From JBHELQ01 sp046262995 (GTDB lineage Bacteria; Actinomycetota; Thermoleophilia; Solirubrobacterales; Thermoleophilaceae): a DNA stretch of 25,602 nt. Positions within the stretch are counted from its first letter, which is position 1. Every line of letters starts with the position of its first letter. Made by a program: the position numbers and the translations under genes. The notes beneath the pieces are model-generated. The model was not told the DNA's origin. It ran no database searches and saw only the letters and a list, made by a program, of their open reading frames with translations. Below are positions 15,197 through 24,841 of this stretch, in pieces. The stretch covers positions 1-25,602 of the forward strand of contig JBHELQ010000026.1 of NCBI GenBank assembly GCA_046262995.1, in the 5' to 3' direction.

Positions 15197-16429
15197 CTAC
15201 ACCGCTGCGCGATCCAGTGCCGCGTCTTCGGGAGTGAAGCGAAGCGGAAGGCGGTCGAGCCCGTAGATCCCCTGGATCGTTCCGTACTCCGGGTCGCCGT
15301 CGAGCTCGAGACCGGACATCCTGGGGGCCAGGAAGCGCAGGCCCTCCTCGAGCTCGGCACGGGCAAGGTTCGCCCCCAGGCAGTAGTGGATCCCGGCGCC
15401 GAAGGTGAGCGGCCGCTCGCCGGCCCGGTTCGCGGTGATGTCGAAGCCGGGCGCCTGTCCCTCGCGGTTGGCGGTAACGGCCGCGACCAGCAGCACGGTC
15501 CCCTCCGGGAAGCGGACGCCGCGGTGCTCCACCTCCTCCAACAGGATGCGCGCGGTGAACGGGGTGATCGGCTCGTAGCGAAGCACCTCCTCGACGGCCG
15601 CCGGCGCGAGGTCCGGGCTGCCGCGCAGCGCCGCCCACTGCTCGGGGTGCTCGGCGAACAGGCGCATGGCCTGGGCGAGCTGGCTCTGCGTGGTGTCCAC
15701 CCCCCCGACCAGGACGTTCAGGACCAGGTTCACGAGCTCGGCGTCGTCGAGACGGTCGCCGCCGTCGCGCGCAGCGATCAGGCTGGAGATCAGGTCGTCG
15801 GACGGCGCCCGCCTGCGCTCCTCGAGCAGCTCGCCCGCGTACGCGTAGAACTCCTCGACGGCGCGCTCGATTTCGGCGCGCTGCTCGATCAGGGCGGGGC
15901 CGTCGAACTGGCGCTGGATCCAGTTCGACCAGTGATGCAGCCGCCCGGCGTCGGCGAGCGGCGCCCCCATGACGGTCGCGATCACCAGCGAGGGGTAGGG
16001 CTTTGCGAAGTCGGCCACGAACTCGCAGCGCCCGCTCCCGGCGGCGCCCTCCCACAGCCCGGCCAGCAGGCGGCGCATCTCGGGTCGCCAGCGGTCCGCG
16101 GCCCGCGGGGTGAAGGCAGGGTTGACGAGGTTCCGCAGGCGCCTGTGGTCGTCGCCGTCGATGTGGAGGATGTTGCGGCGGACCTCCTCGGCGAGCGGCC
16201 CCTCGTCGATGCCGAACAGCTCGGCGATCTTGAGCCCGGGGAACGTGGCCGAGCGCGTGCGCAGGAAGAAGGCGGAGGACTCCCGGTCCAGCACCGCGTA
16301 GCCGAGCTCCGTGCGCGCGAGCCAGCCCTGCGCGGCCAGGCGGTCCGTCAGCTCGTGGAAGCGCGGCCCGCGCAGCTCGGGATCCTGGGAGGCGAGCTCC
16401 GGGAGCTCGAGTTCCTCGACGCTCTGCAT
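15197..16429 (-). CDS. Cytochrome P450
   Basis: A 410-residue soluble bacterial P450 monooxygenase. Visible motifs: C-helix DGDDHRRLRNLVNPAF (about 91-106), I-helix VGGVDTTQ (241-248, with the oxygen-activating Thr), K-helix ExxR (Glu281-Arg284), and heme loop FGAGIHYCLG with the axial Cys350. Between the TANRE segment and the heme loop it is several residues shorter than typical P450s of this size. No ferredoxin or reductase gene is adjacent, so redox partners must be elsewhere. Substrate unknown; small soluble actinobacterial P450s oxidise steroids, terpenoids, fatty acids or polyketides. ATG start 8 nt after TAGGTT. Divergent from gatC, 29 bp apart. Confidence 0.95.
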   Translation of the reverse strand: MQSVEELELPELASQDPELRGPRFHELTDRLAAQGWLARTELGYAVLDRESSAFFLRTRSATFPGLKIAELFGIDEGPLAEEVRRNILHIDGDDHRRLRNLVNPAFTPRAADRWRPEMRRLLAGLWEGAAGSGRCEFVADFAKPYPSLVIATVMGAPLADAGRLHHWSNWIQRQFDGPALIEQRAEIERAVEEFYAYAGELLEERRRAPSDDLISSLIAARDGGDRLDDAELVNLVLNVLVGGVDTTQSQLAQAMRLFAEHPEQWAALRGSPDLAPAAVEEVLRYEPITPFTARILLEEVEHRGVRFPEGTVLLVAAVTANREGQAPGFDITANRAGERPLTFGAGIHYCLGANLARAELEEGLRFLAPRMSGLELDGDPEYGTIQGIYGLDRLPLRFTPEDAALDRAAV

Positions 16430-16437
16430 GCCGGCGG

Positions 16438-16451
16438 AACCTACCTAGAAT
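16438..16451. promoter_or_regulatory. Divergent -10 boxes two bases apart
   Basis: TAGGTT on the minus strand (16443-16438, 8 nt before the P450 ATG) and TAGAAT on the plus strand (16446-16451, 7 nt before the gatC GTG) are separated by only 2 bp. Any -35 recognition for one promoter would lie inside the other gene. Confidence 0.55.
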
Positions 16452-16458
16452 CGCCTGC

Positions 16459-16739
16459 GTGATCGGCCGGGACCAGGTGCTGCACGTCGCCCGCCTCGCC
16501 CGCCTCCGCCTGAGCGACCAGGAGGTCGATCGGATGGCGGGCGAGCTCTCGCAGATCCTCGACCACATCGAGAAGATCGGCGAGCTGGAGCTGGAGGAGG
16601 TCGAGCCGACGTCGCACGTCGTGGAGCTCGAGAACGTGCTGCGCGACGACGAGCCCAGGCCTAGCTGGCCACGCGAGCGGGCCCTGGAGGAGGCTCCCGA
16701 CGTGGCCGAGGGCGGCTTCCGGGTCCCGAGCCCGGGCCA

Positions 16740-16743
<4 letters not shown>
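16459..16743 (+). CDS. gatC: Asp-tRNA(Asn)/Glu-tRNA(Gln) amidotransferase subunit C
   Basis: A 94-residue small subunit that stabilises GatA-GatB in the complex that amidates misacylated Asp-tRNA(Asn) and Glu-tRNA(Gln). It has the standard pattern HVARLARLRLSDQEVDRMAGELSQILDHIEKIGELELEEVEPTSH in sequence, followed by LRDDEPRPSWPRERALEEAPD and GGFRVPSPGQ, all typical of GatC. GTG start 7 nt after TAGAAT. The stop overlaps the gatA start as GTGA. Confidence 0.97.
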
Positions 16744-19581
<2,838 letters not shown>

Positions 19582-19585
<4 letters not shown>

Positions 19586-19707
19586 CGGCGGCTCATCACG
19601 AACAGCACGATGGCGACCACGCCGAGCACGAACAGCACCGGGTGGATGATGACCCCGCCGGCAATGGCGATTACAAGCAGGACGATCCCGAGGATCAACC
19701 AGAGCAT
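19582..19707 (-). CDS. Small hydrophobic membrane protein (41 aa)
   Basis: An ATG-initiated minus-strand ORF of 41 codons whose product is almost wholly hydrophobic: MLWLILGIVLLVIAIAGG, then VIIHPVLFVLGVVAIVLFVMSRR. It could form one long or two short transmembrane helices joined near a Pro/His turn, with a basic C-terminal SRR. The AGGGAGGGAGGA purine run 5 nt before ATG 19707 is one of the strongest ribosome-binding sites here, which supports real translation. It resembles small actinobacterial hydrophobic proteins of the DUF6131 kind by composition only. It converges on gatB with overlapping stop codons. Function unknown. Confidence 0.65.
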
Positions 19708-19807
19708 CTGAGTCCTCCCTCCCTTTCGCGTTCCCCTGGCGGGTCGCTACCCCGGGCCAGACGCCCGAAAACCCCTTTCACCCGTCCCCGCGGGGCCACG
19801 CCCGGCG

Positions 19808-19813
19808 TATGCT
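19808..19813 (+). promoter_or_regulatory. Predicted -10 element of the 74-aa gene
   Basis: TATGCT at 19808-19813 lies 31 nt before ATG 19845, so this transcript has a true 5' leader. CCCCGCGGGG, a 10 bp palindrome at 19786-19795, lies just upstream and could be an operator, although such palindromes are common in GC-rich DNA. Confidence 0.4.
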
Positions 19814-19844
19814 TTCTCGCAGCGCTCGAGAACAGGAGGAGGCC

Positions 19845-20069
19845 ATGGCGCGACTGATCCGGATGGACGGCAGCGGGCACACGACGCTCGCCGAGTGGAC
19901 CGCTGAGGACGACGCGGCCTTCCACGCGGCCGCGGAGGAATTCGAGGGCCAGCTCGAGCTGGGCTACATCGGGACGGTGCCGGACGGGCCGGGCTCGGCG
20001 ATCCACGTGCGCCGGCTGCCGCGCGAGGGCGATCTCGTCGTGATGCGGCGCCCGATCGCGGGCGGCTAG
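19845..20069 (+). CDS. Small hypothetical protein (74 aa)
   Basis: A 74-residue soluble protein beginning MARLIRMDGSGHTTLAEW, with an acidic helix (AAEEFEGQLELGY) and an Arg-rich end. The Shine-Dalgarno sequence AGGAGG is 4 nt before ATG 19845, so I chose this start over the upstream in-frame ATG at 19809. No recognised domain. The stop TAG is 11 bp from the next start, suggesting an operon with the downstream membrane protein. Function unknown. Confidence 0.7.
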   Translation: MARLIRMDGSGHTTLAEWTAEDDAAFHAAAEEFEGQLELGYIGTVPDGPGSAIHVRRLPREGDLVVMRRPIAGG

Positions 20070-20080
20070 CGCGGGCCCTC

Positions 20081-20731
20081 TTGGCGGCGGACGCCGCTCA
20101 GCACGCCGGCGGGCTCCCCGAGCTTGCGTCCGTCCCGTGGCGCAAGCCCGCTGACGAACGCTGGCTCGGACGGCTCGGACGGCTGTGGCACGCGTGGACG
20201 CTGGCGGTCACCGTCCCGTTCGTGGCGGCCGGCGCTGGGATGCTGTGGCTCGAGCCCCTGGCGGCACCGGTGGCGCTGGCGGCCCTGGTGCACGCGTGGA
20301 TCATCCCCGAGCTGTACGCCTTCCGCGGCGCCAGCGTCGTGCGGCCGAAGGGCCCGCGCCATGAGCGCTCGGAGCCCGTCGCCCAGGGTCTGCTGGGTGA
20401 CCTGCTCGACCACGAGGAGAGGGAGCTCCAGCGGCGCACGGGCCTCGCCATGCAGCGCGGGCGGATGGGCACGTGGCTGGTCGGCGAGGCGGGGGCGCTC
20501 CTGATGACTCCGGGCGCCCGGCGAGTGCACTGCTTCTGCGTGCGCGCGACCGAGTCGGAGCTCCCTCCCTCCGATCGCGTCGCGCACCTGCTGCTGGCTC
20601 TGCGGACGGACGAGGTGGGCTTCGCGACGGTCGCGAACCACGCCTTCGCGGGCGCGCCGTGGCGCGTGCGGCGCCGCCTGCCCACTCCGATGCGCCCGGC
20701 GCTCGACGCTGCCCGCGCGGTCGCACGCTAG
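20081..20731 (+). CDS. Hypothetical protein with two membrane segments
   Basis: A 216-residue protein. Hydrophobic helices TLAVTVPFVAAGAGMLWL and PVALAALVHAWIIPELYAF (about residues 40-78) form a hairpin, followed by a soluble C-terminal domain with a helix HEERELQRRTGLAMQRGRMG and strands GALLMTPGARRVHCFCV and VGFATVANHAFAG. I do not recognise the family. TTG start, 9 bp before the next gene at its other end. Proximity to the flavoprotein gene at 20741 suggests co-transcription, but no functional link is evident. Confidence 0.65.
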   Translation: MAADAAQHAGGLPELASVPWRKPADERWLGRLGRLWHAWTLAVTVPFVAAGAGMLWLEPLAAPVALAALVHAWIIPELYAFRGASVVRPKGPRHERSEPVAQGLLGDLLDHEERELQRRTGLAMQRGRMGTWLVGEAGALLMTPGARRVHCFCVRATESELPPSDRVAHLLLALRTDEVGFATVANHAFAGAPWRVRRRLPTPMRPALDAARAVAR

Positions 20732-20740
20732 GCGCGGTCG

Positions 20741-22066
20741 GTGGCCTTCGAGGTGGTGATCGCCGGCGGCGGCTTCGGCGGCCTCTACGCCGCCCGCCGC
20801 CTGGAGCGGCGGCTGCCGCGGCACAGCGCCCGCATCCGGCTCGTCGCCGAGCTCAACTTCCTGCTCTACACGCCGCTTCTGCCGGGCGCGGCATCGGGGA
20901 CGCTCGAGCCCCGTCACGTGGTGGTGCCGCTGCGCGAGGAGCTCGAATGGACCGACATCGAGCTGGGGAGCGTGATCGGGGCGGACCCCGGCATGAACGA
21001 GCTCGGCGTCCGAACGCTCGACGGCCGCCAGGAGACGCTCCGCTATGACCAGCTGATCCTGGCGCTCGGGTCGGTCTCCCGGGTCCTGCCGGTGCCGGGG
21101 CTCGCGGAGCACGGGGTGGGGCTGAAGAGCCTGGCCGAGGCGATCGCCCTGCGCAACCGGGCGATCTGGAACCTGGAGATCGCGGAGTCGCTCGAGGATC
21201 CCGACGAGCGGCGCGGCTACCTGACGTTCGTCTTCGTCGGAGCCGGCTACGCGGGGGTCGAGGGCGTCGCGGAGCTACAGGACTTCGTCGCGGACGTGCT
21301 GGACCGCTATCCGCGCTGCCGCATGGACGGGACGCGCTGGCTGCTGGTGGAGGCGGAGGAGCGCATCATGCGCGAGATCCCGGCCTCGCTGGCCGAGTTC
21401 GCCGCGCGCGAGCTGCGGGGACGGGGGATGGAGATTCGCACCGGCACCCGGATCGAGGCCGTGGACGAGCGCTCGGTCACGCTCTCCACCGGCGAGCGGA
21501 TCCCGGCGCGGACGCTCTGCTGGACCGCCGGGGTCAAGCCGCCAGCCGTGGTCCGCGAGCTCGGCCTGCCGCTCGACGGCGCCGGCCGCATCCAGACCGA
21601 CCGCACGCTGCGGGTGAAGGGGCGCGACAACGTGTGGGCGCTCGGGGACGCGGCGGCCGTGCCGGACCCCGCCAAGCGTTACCGCGAAGCCAGCCCGCCG
21701 ACCGCCCAGCACGCGGTTCGGCAGGGCCGCCTCGCCGCGGACAACGTGGCGGCCACTCTGTCGGGGCGGCGCGCGCGCAGCTTCCGCTACCGCACGCTGG
21801 GGGTCTTCGTCGACATGGGCCAGCACAAGGCGGTGGCGACAATGCTCGGCGTCAGGCTGCGCGGCTTCCCGGCCTGGTTCGCCGCTCGCACCTACCACAT
21901 GCTGATGATGCCGGGCACCGCCCGCCGCCTGCGGCTGGTCGCCGACTGGACGGTCGGGCTCTTCTTCGGGCGCGCGTCGGCGGAGCTCGGTCAGCTCGGC
22001 CACCCGCCGTCACTCGGCAGCTATCTCGACGAGGGGCAGGTGGAGAGACGGGAAACCCTGCCCTGA
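20741..22066 (+). CDS. Type II NADH dehydrogenase-like FAD/NAD(P)-dependent oxidoreductase
   Basis: A 441-residue flavoprotein of the NDH-2 family, which passes electrons from NADH to the quinone pool without pumping protons. FAD-binding GxGxxG is in VIAGGGFGGLYAARRL (residues 5-20), the NAD-binding site in FVFVGAGYAGVEGVAEL, and the second FAD contact in VWALGDAAAVPD (C-terminal third). The quinone-side signature AQHAVRQGRLAADNV is also present. The C-terminus ends with amphipathic segments (RTYHMLMMPGTARRLRL, DWTVGLFFGR) that would attach it to the inner membrane face. Length is normal. The GTG start was chosen as the first codon giving MAFEVVIAGGG, only 9 bp after the previous stop. Confidence 0.9.
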   Translation: MAFEVVIAGGGFGGLYAARRLERRLPRHSARIRLVAELNFLLYTPLLPGAASGTLEPRHVVVPLREELEWTDIELGSVIGADPGMNELGVRTLDGRQETLRYDQLILALGSVSRVLPVPGLAEHGVGLKSLAEAIALRNRAIWNLEIAESLEDPDERRGYLTFVFVGAGYAGVEGVAELQDFVADVLDRYPRCRMDGTRWLLVEAEERIMREIPASLAEFAARELRGRGMEIRTGTRIEAVDERSVTLSTGERIPARTLCWTAGVKPPAVVRELGLPLDGAGRIQTDRTLRVKGRDNVWALGDAAAVPDPAKRYREASPPTAQHAVRQGRLAADNVAATLSGRRARSFRYRTLGVFVDMGQHKAVATMLGVRLRGFPAWFAARTYHMLMMPGTARRLRLVADWTVGLFFGRASAELGQLGHPPSLGSYLDEGQVERRETLP

Positions 22067-22095
22067 GCGGCGTGCGGCTCTGCCAGACTTGAGGC

Positions 22096-22266
22096 ATGGG
22101 ACAACTCGCATCGGATGCCGGCAAGAAGCTCCTGGCCCTGGCCGTCCTGTTGCTCGCGGCCTGGATCTTGTTCAAGGTCGTCCTCGGCGTGGTGGCGGCG
22201 ATCGCGTGGATCGTGGTCGTAGTGCTCGCCCTGATGGCGATCGTCTGGGCGATCCGGGTGCTGTAG
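22096..22266 (+). CDS. Small hydrophobic membrane protein (56 aa)
   Basis: ATG to TAG gives 56 residues beginning MGQLASDAGKKLLALAVLLL, then continuous hydrophobic AAWILFKVVLGVVAAIAWIV and LALMAIVWAIRVL. This predicts one or two membrane helices after a short basic N-terminus. CAGACT lies 6 nt before the ATG, a weak -10 match. The product has no recognised domain. It is followed by a similar-sized membrane protein with a zinc ribbon. Confidence 0.6.
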   Translation: MGQLASDAGKKLLALAVLLLAAWILFKVVLGVVAAIAWIVVVVLALMAIVWAIRVL

Positions 22267-22285
22267 GCGGGCCCTGCCCGTCAAC

Positions 22286-22555
22286 ATGGCGTTCGTCGTC
22301 CTCCTGTTCTTCTTCGGCCTCTCGGCCGGGACGATCGGGAAGATCAAGGGCAGCTCCTTCCTCCTCTGGTTCCTGATCGGCTTCTGCCTCCCGGGGCTCG
22401 GCACGCTGACGGCGATCCTGTGGCGCTTCGAGCAGCGCGAGCCAAGACGGATGTGCCCCGAGTGCCGCAACGTCGTCGCGCTGCACGACCAGGTGTGCAT
22501 GCGCTGCGGCCGCGACCTGGACTGGCCGGAGCGGCTCCCGCTCGCAGACGCCTGA
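22286..22555 (+). CDS. Small membrane protein with C-terminal zinc-ribbon
   Basis: An 89-residue protein. The first 45 residues form two hydrophobic helices (FVVLLFFFGLSAG and FLLWFLIGFCLPGLGTLTAIL). After an acidic-basic linker the end contains CPEC...CMRCGRDL (residues about 61-79), two CxxC knuckles of a short zinc ribbon. This pairing of membrane segments and a cytoplasmic zinc ribbon is widespread among small uncharacterised bacterial proteins. ATG start, 19 bp after the previous gene. Function unknown. Confidence 0.7.
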   Translation: MAFVVLLFFFGLSAGTIGKIKGSSFLLWFLIGFCLPGLGTLTAILWRFEQREPRRMCPECRNVVALHDQVCMRCGRDLDWPERLPLADA

Positions 22556-22563
22556 GCAGTCGA

Positions 22564-22588
22564 GGGCTCTGTAGAGCCTCAGTACACT
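22564..22588 (+). promoter_or_regulatory. ilvB promoter with adjacent small palindrome
   Basis: TACACT (22583-22588) is 10 nt before the ilvB ATG at 22599. Just upstream, GGGCTCT and AGAGCCT (22564-22570 and 22573-22579, one G-T pair) form an inverted repeat at the position where a regulator could compete with RNA polymerase. No leader peptide rich in Ile, Val or Leu is visible, so attenuation is unlikely. Confidence 0.35.
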
Positions 22589-22598
22589 CGAACGACCC

Positions 22599-24281
22599 AT
22601 GCGCGCGGTCGATGCCATCATGGAATGCCTCAAGGCCGAGCGAGTCGAGCACGTCTTCGGCATCCCCGGCGGCGCCAACCTGCCGACCTACGACGCGCTC
22701 TACGACGCGGGTATCCGGCACATCCAGTGCCGTCACGAGCAGGGCGCGGGACACGCGGCCGAGGGCTACGCCAAGGCGTCCGGGAAGGTCGGCGTGGCGC
22801 TGGCGACGAGCGGTCCCGGCGCCACCAACCTGGTCACCGCGATCGCCGACGCCGTCATGGACTCGGTGCCCACGGTCTTCCTCACCGGCCAGGTTCGCAC
22901 GGAGCTGATCGGCACCGACGGCTTCCAGGAGGCCGACGTCACGGGGATCACGATGCCGGTCGTCAAGCACTCGATCCTGATCCAGGATCCGCGTGACATC
23001 CCCGTCGCGATCCACGAGGCCTTCCACATCGCCCGCACCGGCCGGCCGGGACCGGTGCTGGTGGACGTGCCGCAGGACCTCTCGCGCGCGGACATCAACT
23101 ACGAGCCCGTCGACTCGTCGAAGATCAGCCTGCCGGGCTACCAGCCGACAGTCGAGGGCAACGTCAAGCAGATCCGCCTGGCCGCCAAGGCGCTCGCCAA
23201 CGCGCGGCGGCCCGTGATCTACGGCGGCGGCGGGATCGTGAATGCCGACGCTTCCAAGGAGTTCACCGAGTTCGTCCTGGCGGACCGCCTCCCCGTCACT
23301 CTCACCGTGATGGGGCTGGGCGCCTTCGCCGCCCCGCACGAGCAGTGGCTCGGAATGCTGGGCATGCACGGCACGCGCGCCGCCAACTACGCCATGGACG
23401 AGGCCGACCTGATCGTGGCGGTCGGCGCCCGCTTCGACGATCGCATCACGGGCAAGCTGTCGGAGTTCGCGCCGCGGGCCAAGTTCATCCACATCGACAT
23501 CGACCCCGCGGAGATCTCGAAGAACGTGCCGGCGCACATCCCGATCGTGGGTGACGCCAAGCGCATCCTGCCGAAGCTGACCGCCGAGTACCGGGCGCTC
23601 GAGACCGAGCCGGGTCGGCTCGACGCCTGGTGGGAGCGCATCGAGGGCTGGCGGGAGAAGCACCCCCTCGGCTACGAGGACTCCGCCGACTCGGAGATCA
23701 AGCCCCAGTACATGATCGAGGCCATGAAGGAGGCGACGGGCGGCGAGGCGATCATCACCTCGGACGTCGGCCAGCACCAGATGTGGTGCGCGCAGTACTA
23801 CGACTTCAAGCGCCCGCGGCAGTGGATCAACTCGGGCGGCCTGGGCACGATGGGCTTCGGTCTGCCCTCCGCGCTTGGGGCGAAGGCCGCCTGCCCGGAC
23901 CAGGAGGTGGTCTGCCTGGCGGGCGACGGGTCGCTGATCATGACCGTGCAGGAGCTCGCCACCTGCGTCACCGAGGAGATCCCGGTGAAGGTCTTCATCA
24001 TGAACAACGGCTACCTGGGGATGGTCCGCCAGTGGCAGGAGCTGTTCTGGGACCGCCGCTACAGCTCGGTCGAGATGGGCGCGAGCCCGGACTGGGTCAA
24101 GCTGGCAGACGCCTTCGGGGCGCTCGGAATGCGAGTGACCGACAAGGGCGAGCTGCTGGGCGCCTTCAAGACGGCCCTGGCGGAGGACGGCCCCGTGGTG
24201 GTCGACGTGCAGGTGACGAAGGAAGAGAACTGCTACCCGATGATCCCCGCCGGTCAAGCGGCCAGGGACATGGTGGGTTGA
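22599..24281 (+). CDS. ilvB: Acetolactate synthase large (catalytic) subunit
   Basis: A 560-residue thiamine-diphosphate enzyme condensing pyruvate with pyruvate or 2-oxobutyrate, the first common step of valine, leucine and isoleucine synthesis. The catalytic glutamate that activates the thiazolium ring is in CRHEQGAGHAAEGYAKASG. The ThDP-binding GDGS...NN motif is LAGDGSLIMTVQELATCV followed by IMNNGYLGMVRQWQ. The FAD-site and QEAD segments (GTDGFQEADV) are present, favouring biosynthetic AHAS over other ThDP enzymes. Its stop overlaps the ilvN start (TGATG), so the two subunits are translationally coupled. Confidence 0.97.
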   Translation: MRAVDAIMECLKAERVEHVFGIPGGANLPTYDALYDAGIRHIQCRHEQGAGHAAEGYAKASGKVGVALATSGPGATNLVTAIADAVMDSVPTVFLTGQVRTELIGTDGFQEADVTGITMPVVKHSILIQDPRDIPVAIHEAFHIARTGRPGPVLVDVPQDLSRADINYEPVDSSKISLPGYQPTVEGNVKQIRLAAKALANARRPVIYGGGGIVNADASKEFTEFVLADRLPVTLTVMGLGAFAAPHEQWLGMLGMHGTRAANYAMDEADLIVAVGARFDDRITGKLSEFAPRAKFIHIDIDPAEISKNVPAHIPIVGDAKRILPKLTAEYRALETEPGRLDAWWERIEGWREKHPLGYEDSADSEIKPQYMIEAMKEATGGEAIITSDVGQHQMWCAQYYDFKRPRQWINSGGLGTMGFGLPSALGAKAACPDQEVVCLAGDGSLIMTVQELATCVTEEIPVKVFIMNNGYLGMVRQWQELFWDRRYSSVEMGASPDWVKLADAFGALGMRVTDKGELLGAFKTALAEDGPVVVDVQVTKEENCYPMIPAGQAARDMVG

Positions 24282-24841
24282 TGGGCGAGCCGGCGACAAA
24301 GGAAGTCCTGAACCTCGAGGACCTGGAGTCCACGGGCGGCGTCCGCACCGGCCGCAAGCACATCCTCTCGCTGCTCGTCGAGAACAAGCCCGGCGTGCTG
24401 GCGCGGATCGCGGGCCTGTTCGCCCGCCGCGGCTTCAACATCGACTCGCTCGCGGTCGGCCCGACCGACGATCCGAAGCTCTCGCGGCTGACGCTCACCG
24501 TCGACGGCGCCGCGCATCCGATCGACCAGGTGACGAAGCAGCTCCACAAGCTCGTGAACGTGATCAAGCTGCGCGATTTGGAGCCCGAGGGCACCGTCGC
24601 CCGTGAGCTGGCGCTGTTCAAGATCGCGGCCGTGGACGGCGAGGCGCGCGCGCAGATCATGCAGTTCACCGACATCTTCCGGGGCAAGGTGGTGGACGTC
24701 TCGAAGCGCGCCGTGACGATCGAGGTCACCGGCACCGACGACAAGATCGAGGCGTACGAGGGCATGGTGCGGCCCTTCGGCCTGATCGAGATGGTCAGGA
24801 CGGGGGAGATCGCGGTCAGCCGCGGGCGCGGGACCACCTGA
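24281..24841 (+). CDS. ilvN: Acetolactate synthase regulatory (small) subunit
   Basis: A 186-residue regulatory subunit that enhances IlvB activity and confers valine feedback. An N-terminal extension of about 20 residues (MGEPATKEVLNLEDLES) precedes the ACT domain HILSLLVENKPGVLARIAGLFARRGFNIDSLAVGPTDDP (residues 26-64). The C-terminal ALS small-subunit domain follows (TVARELALFKIAA, ITVSKRAVTIEVTG-like stretch, YEGMVRPFGLIEMVRTGEIAVSRG). ATG at 24281 overlaps the ilvB stop. The symbol ilvH is used in some genomes. Confidence 0.96.
   Translation: MGEPATKEVLNLEDLESTGGVRTGRKHILSLLVENKPGVLARIAGLFARRGFNIDSLAVGPTDDPKLSRLTLTVDGAAHPIDQVTKQLHKLVNVIKLRDLEPEGTVARELALFKIAAVDGEARAQIMQFTDIFRGKVVDVSKRAVTIEVTGTDDKIEAYEGMVRPFGLIEMVRTGEIAVSRGRGTT

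Noticed and set aside
22344..24299. A 651-codon minus-strand frame opposite ilvB
   Set aside because: A shadow of ilvB; the sense strand carries all the acetolactate synthase motifs.
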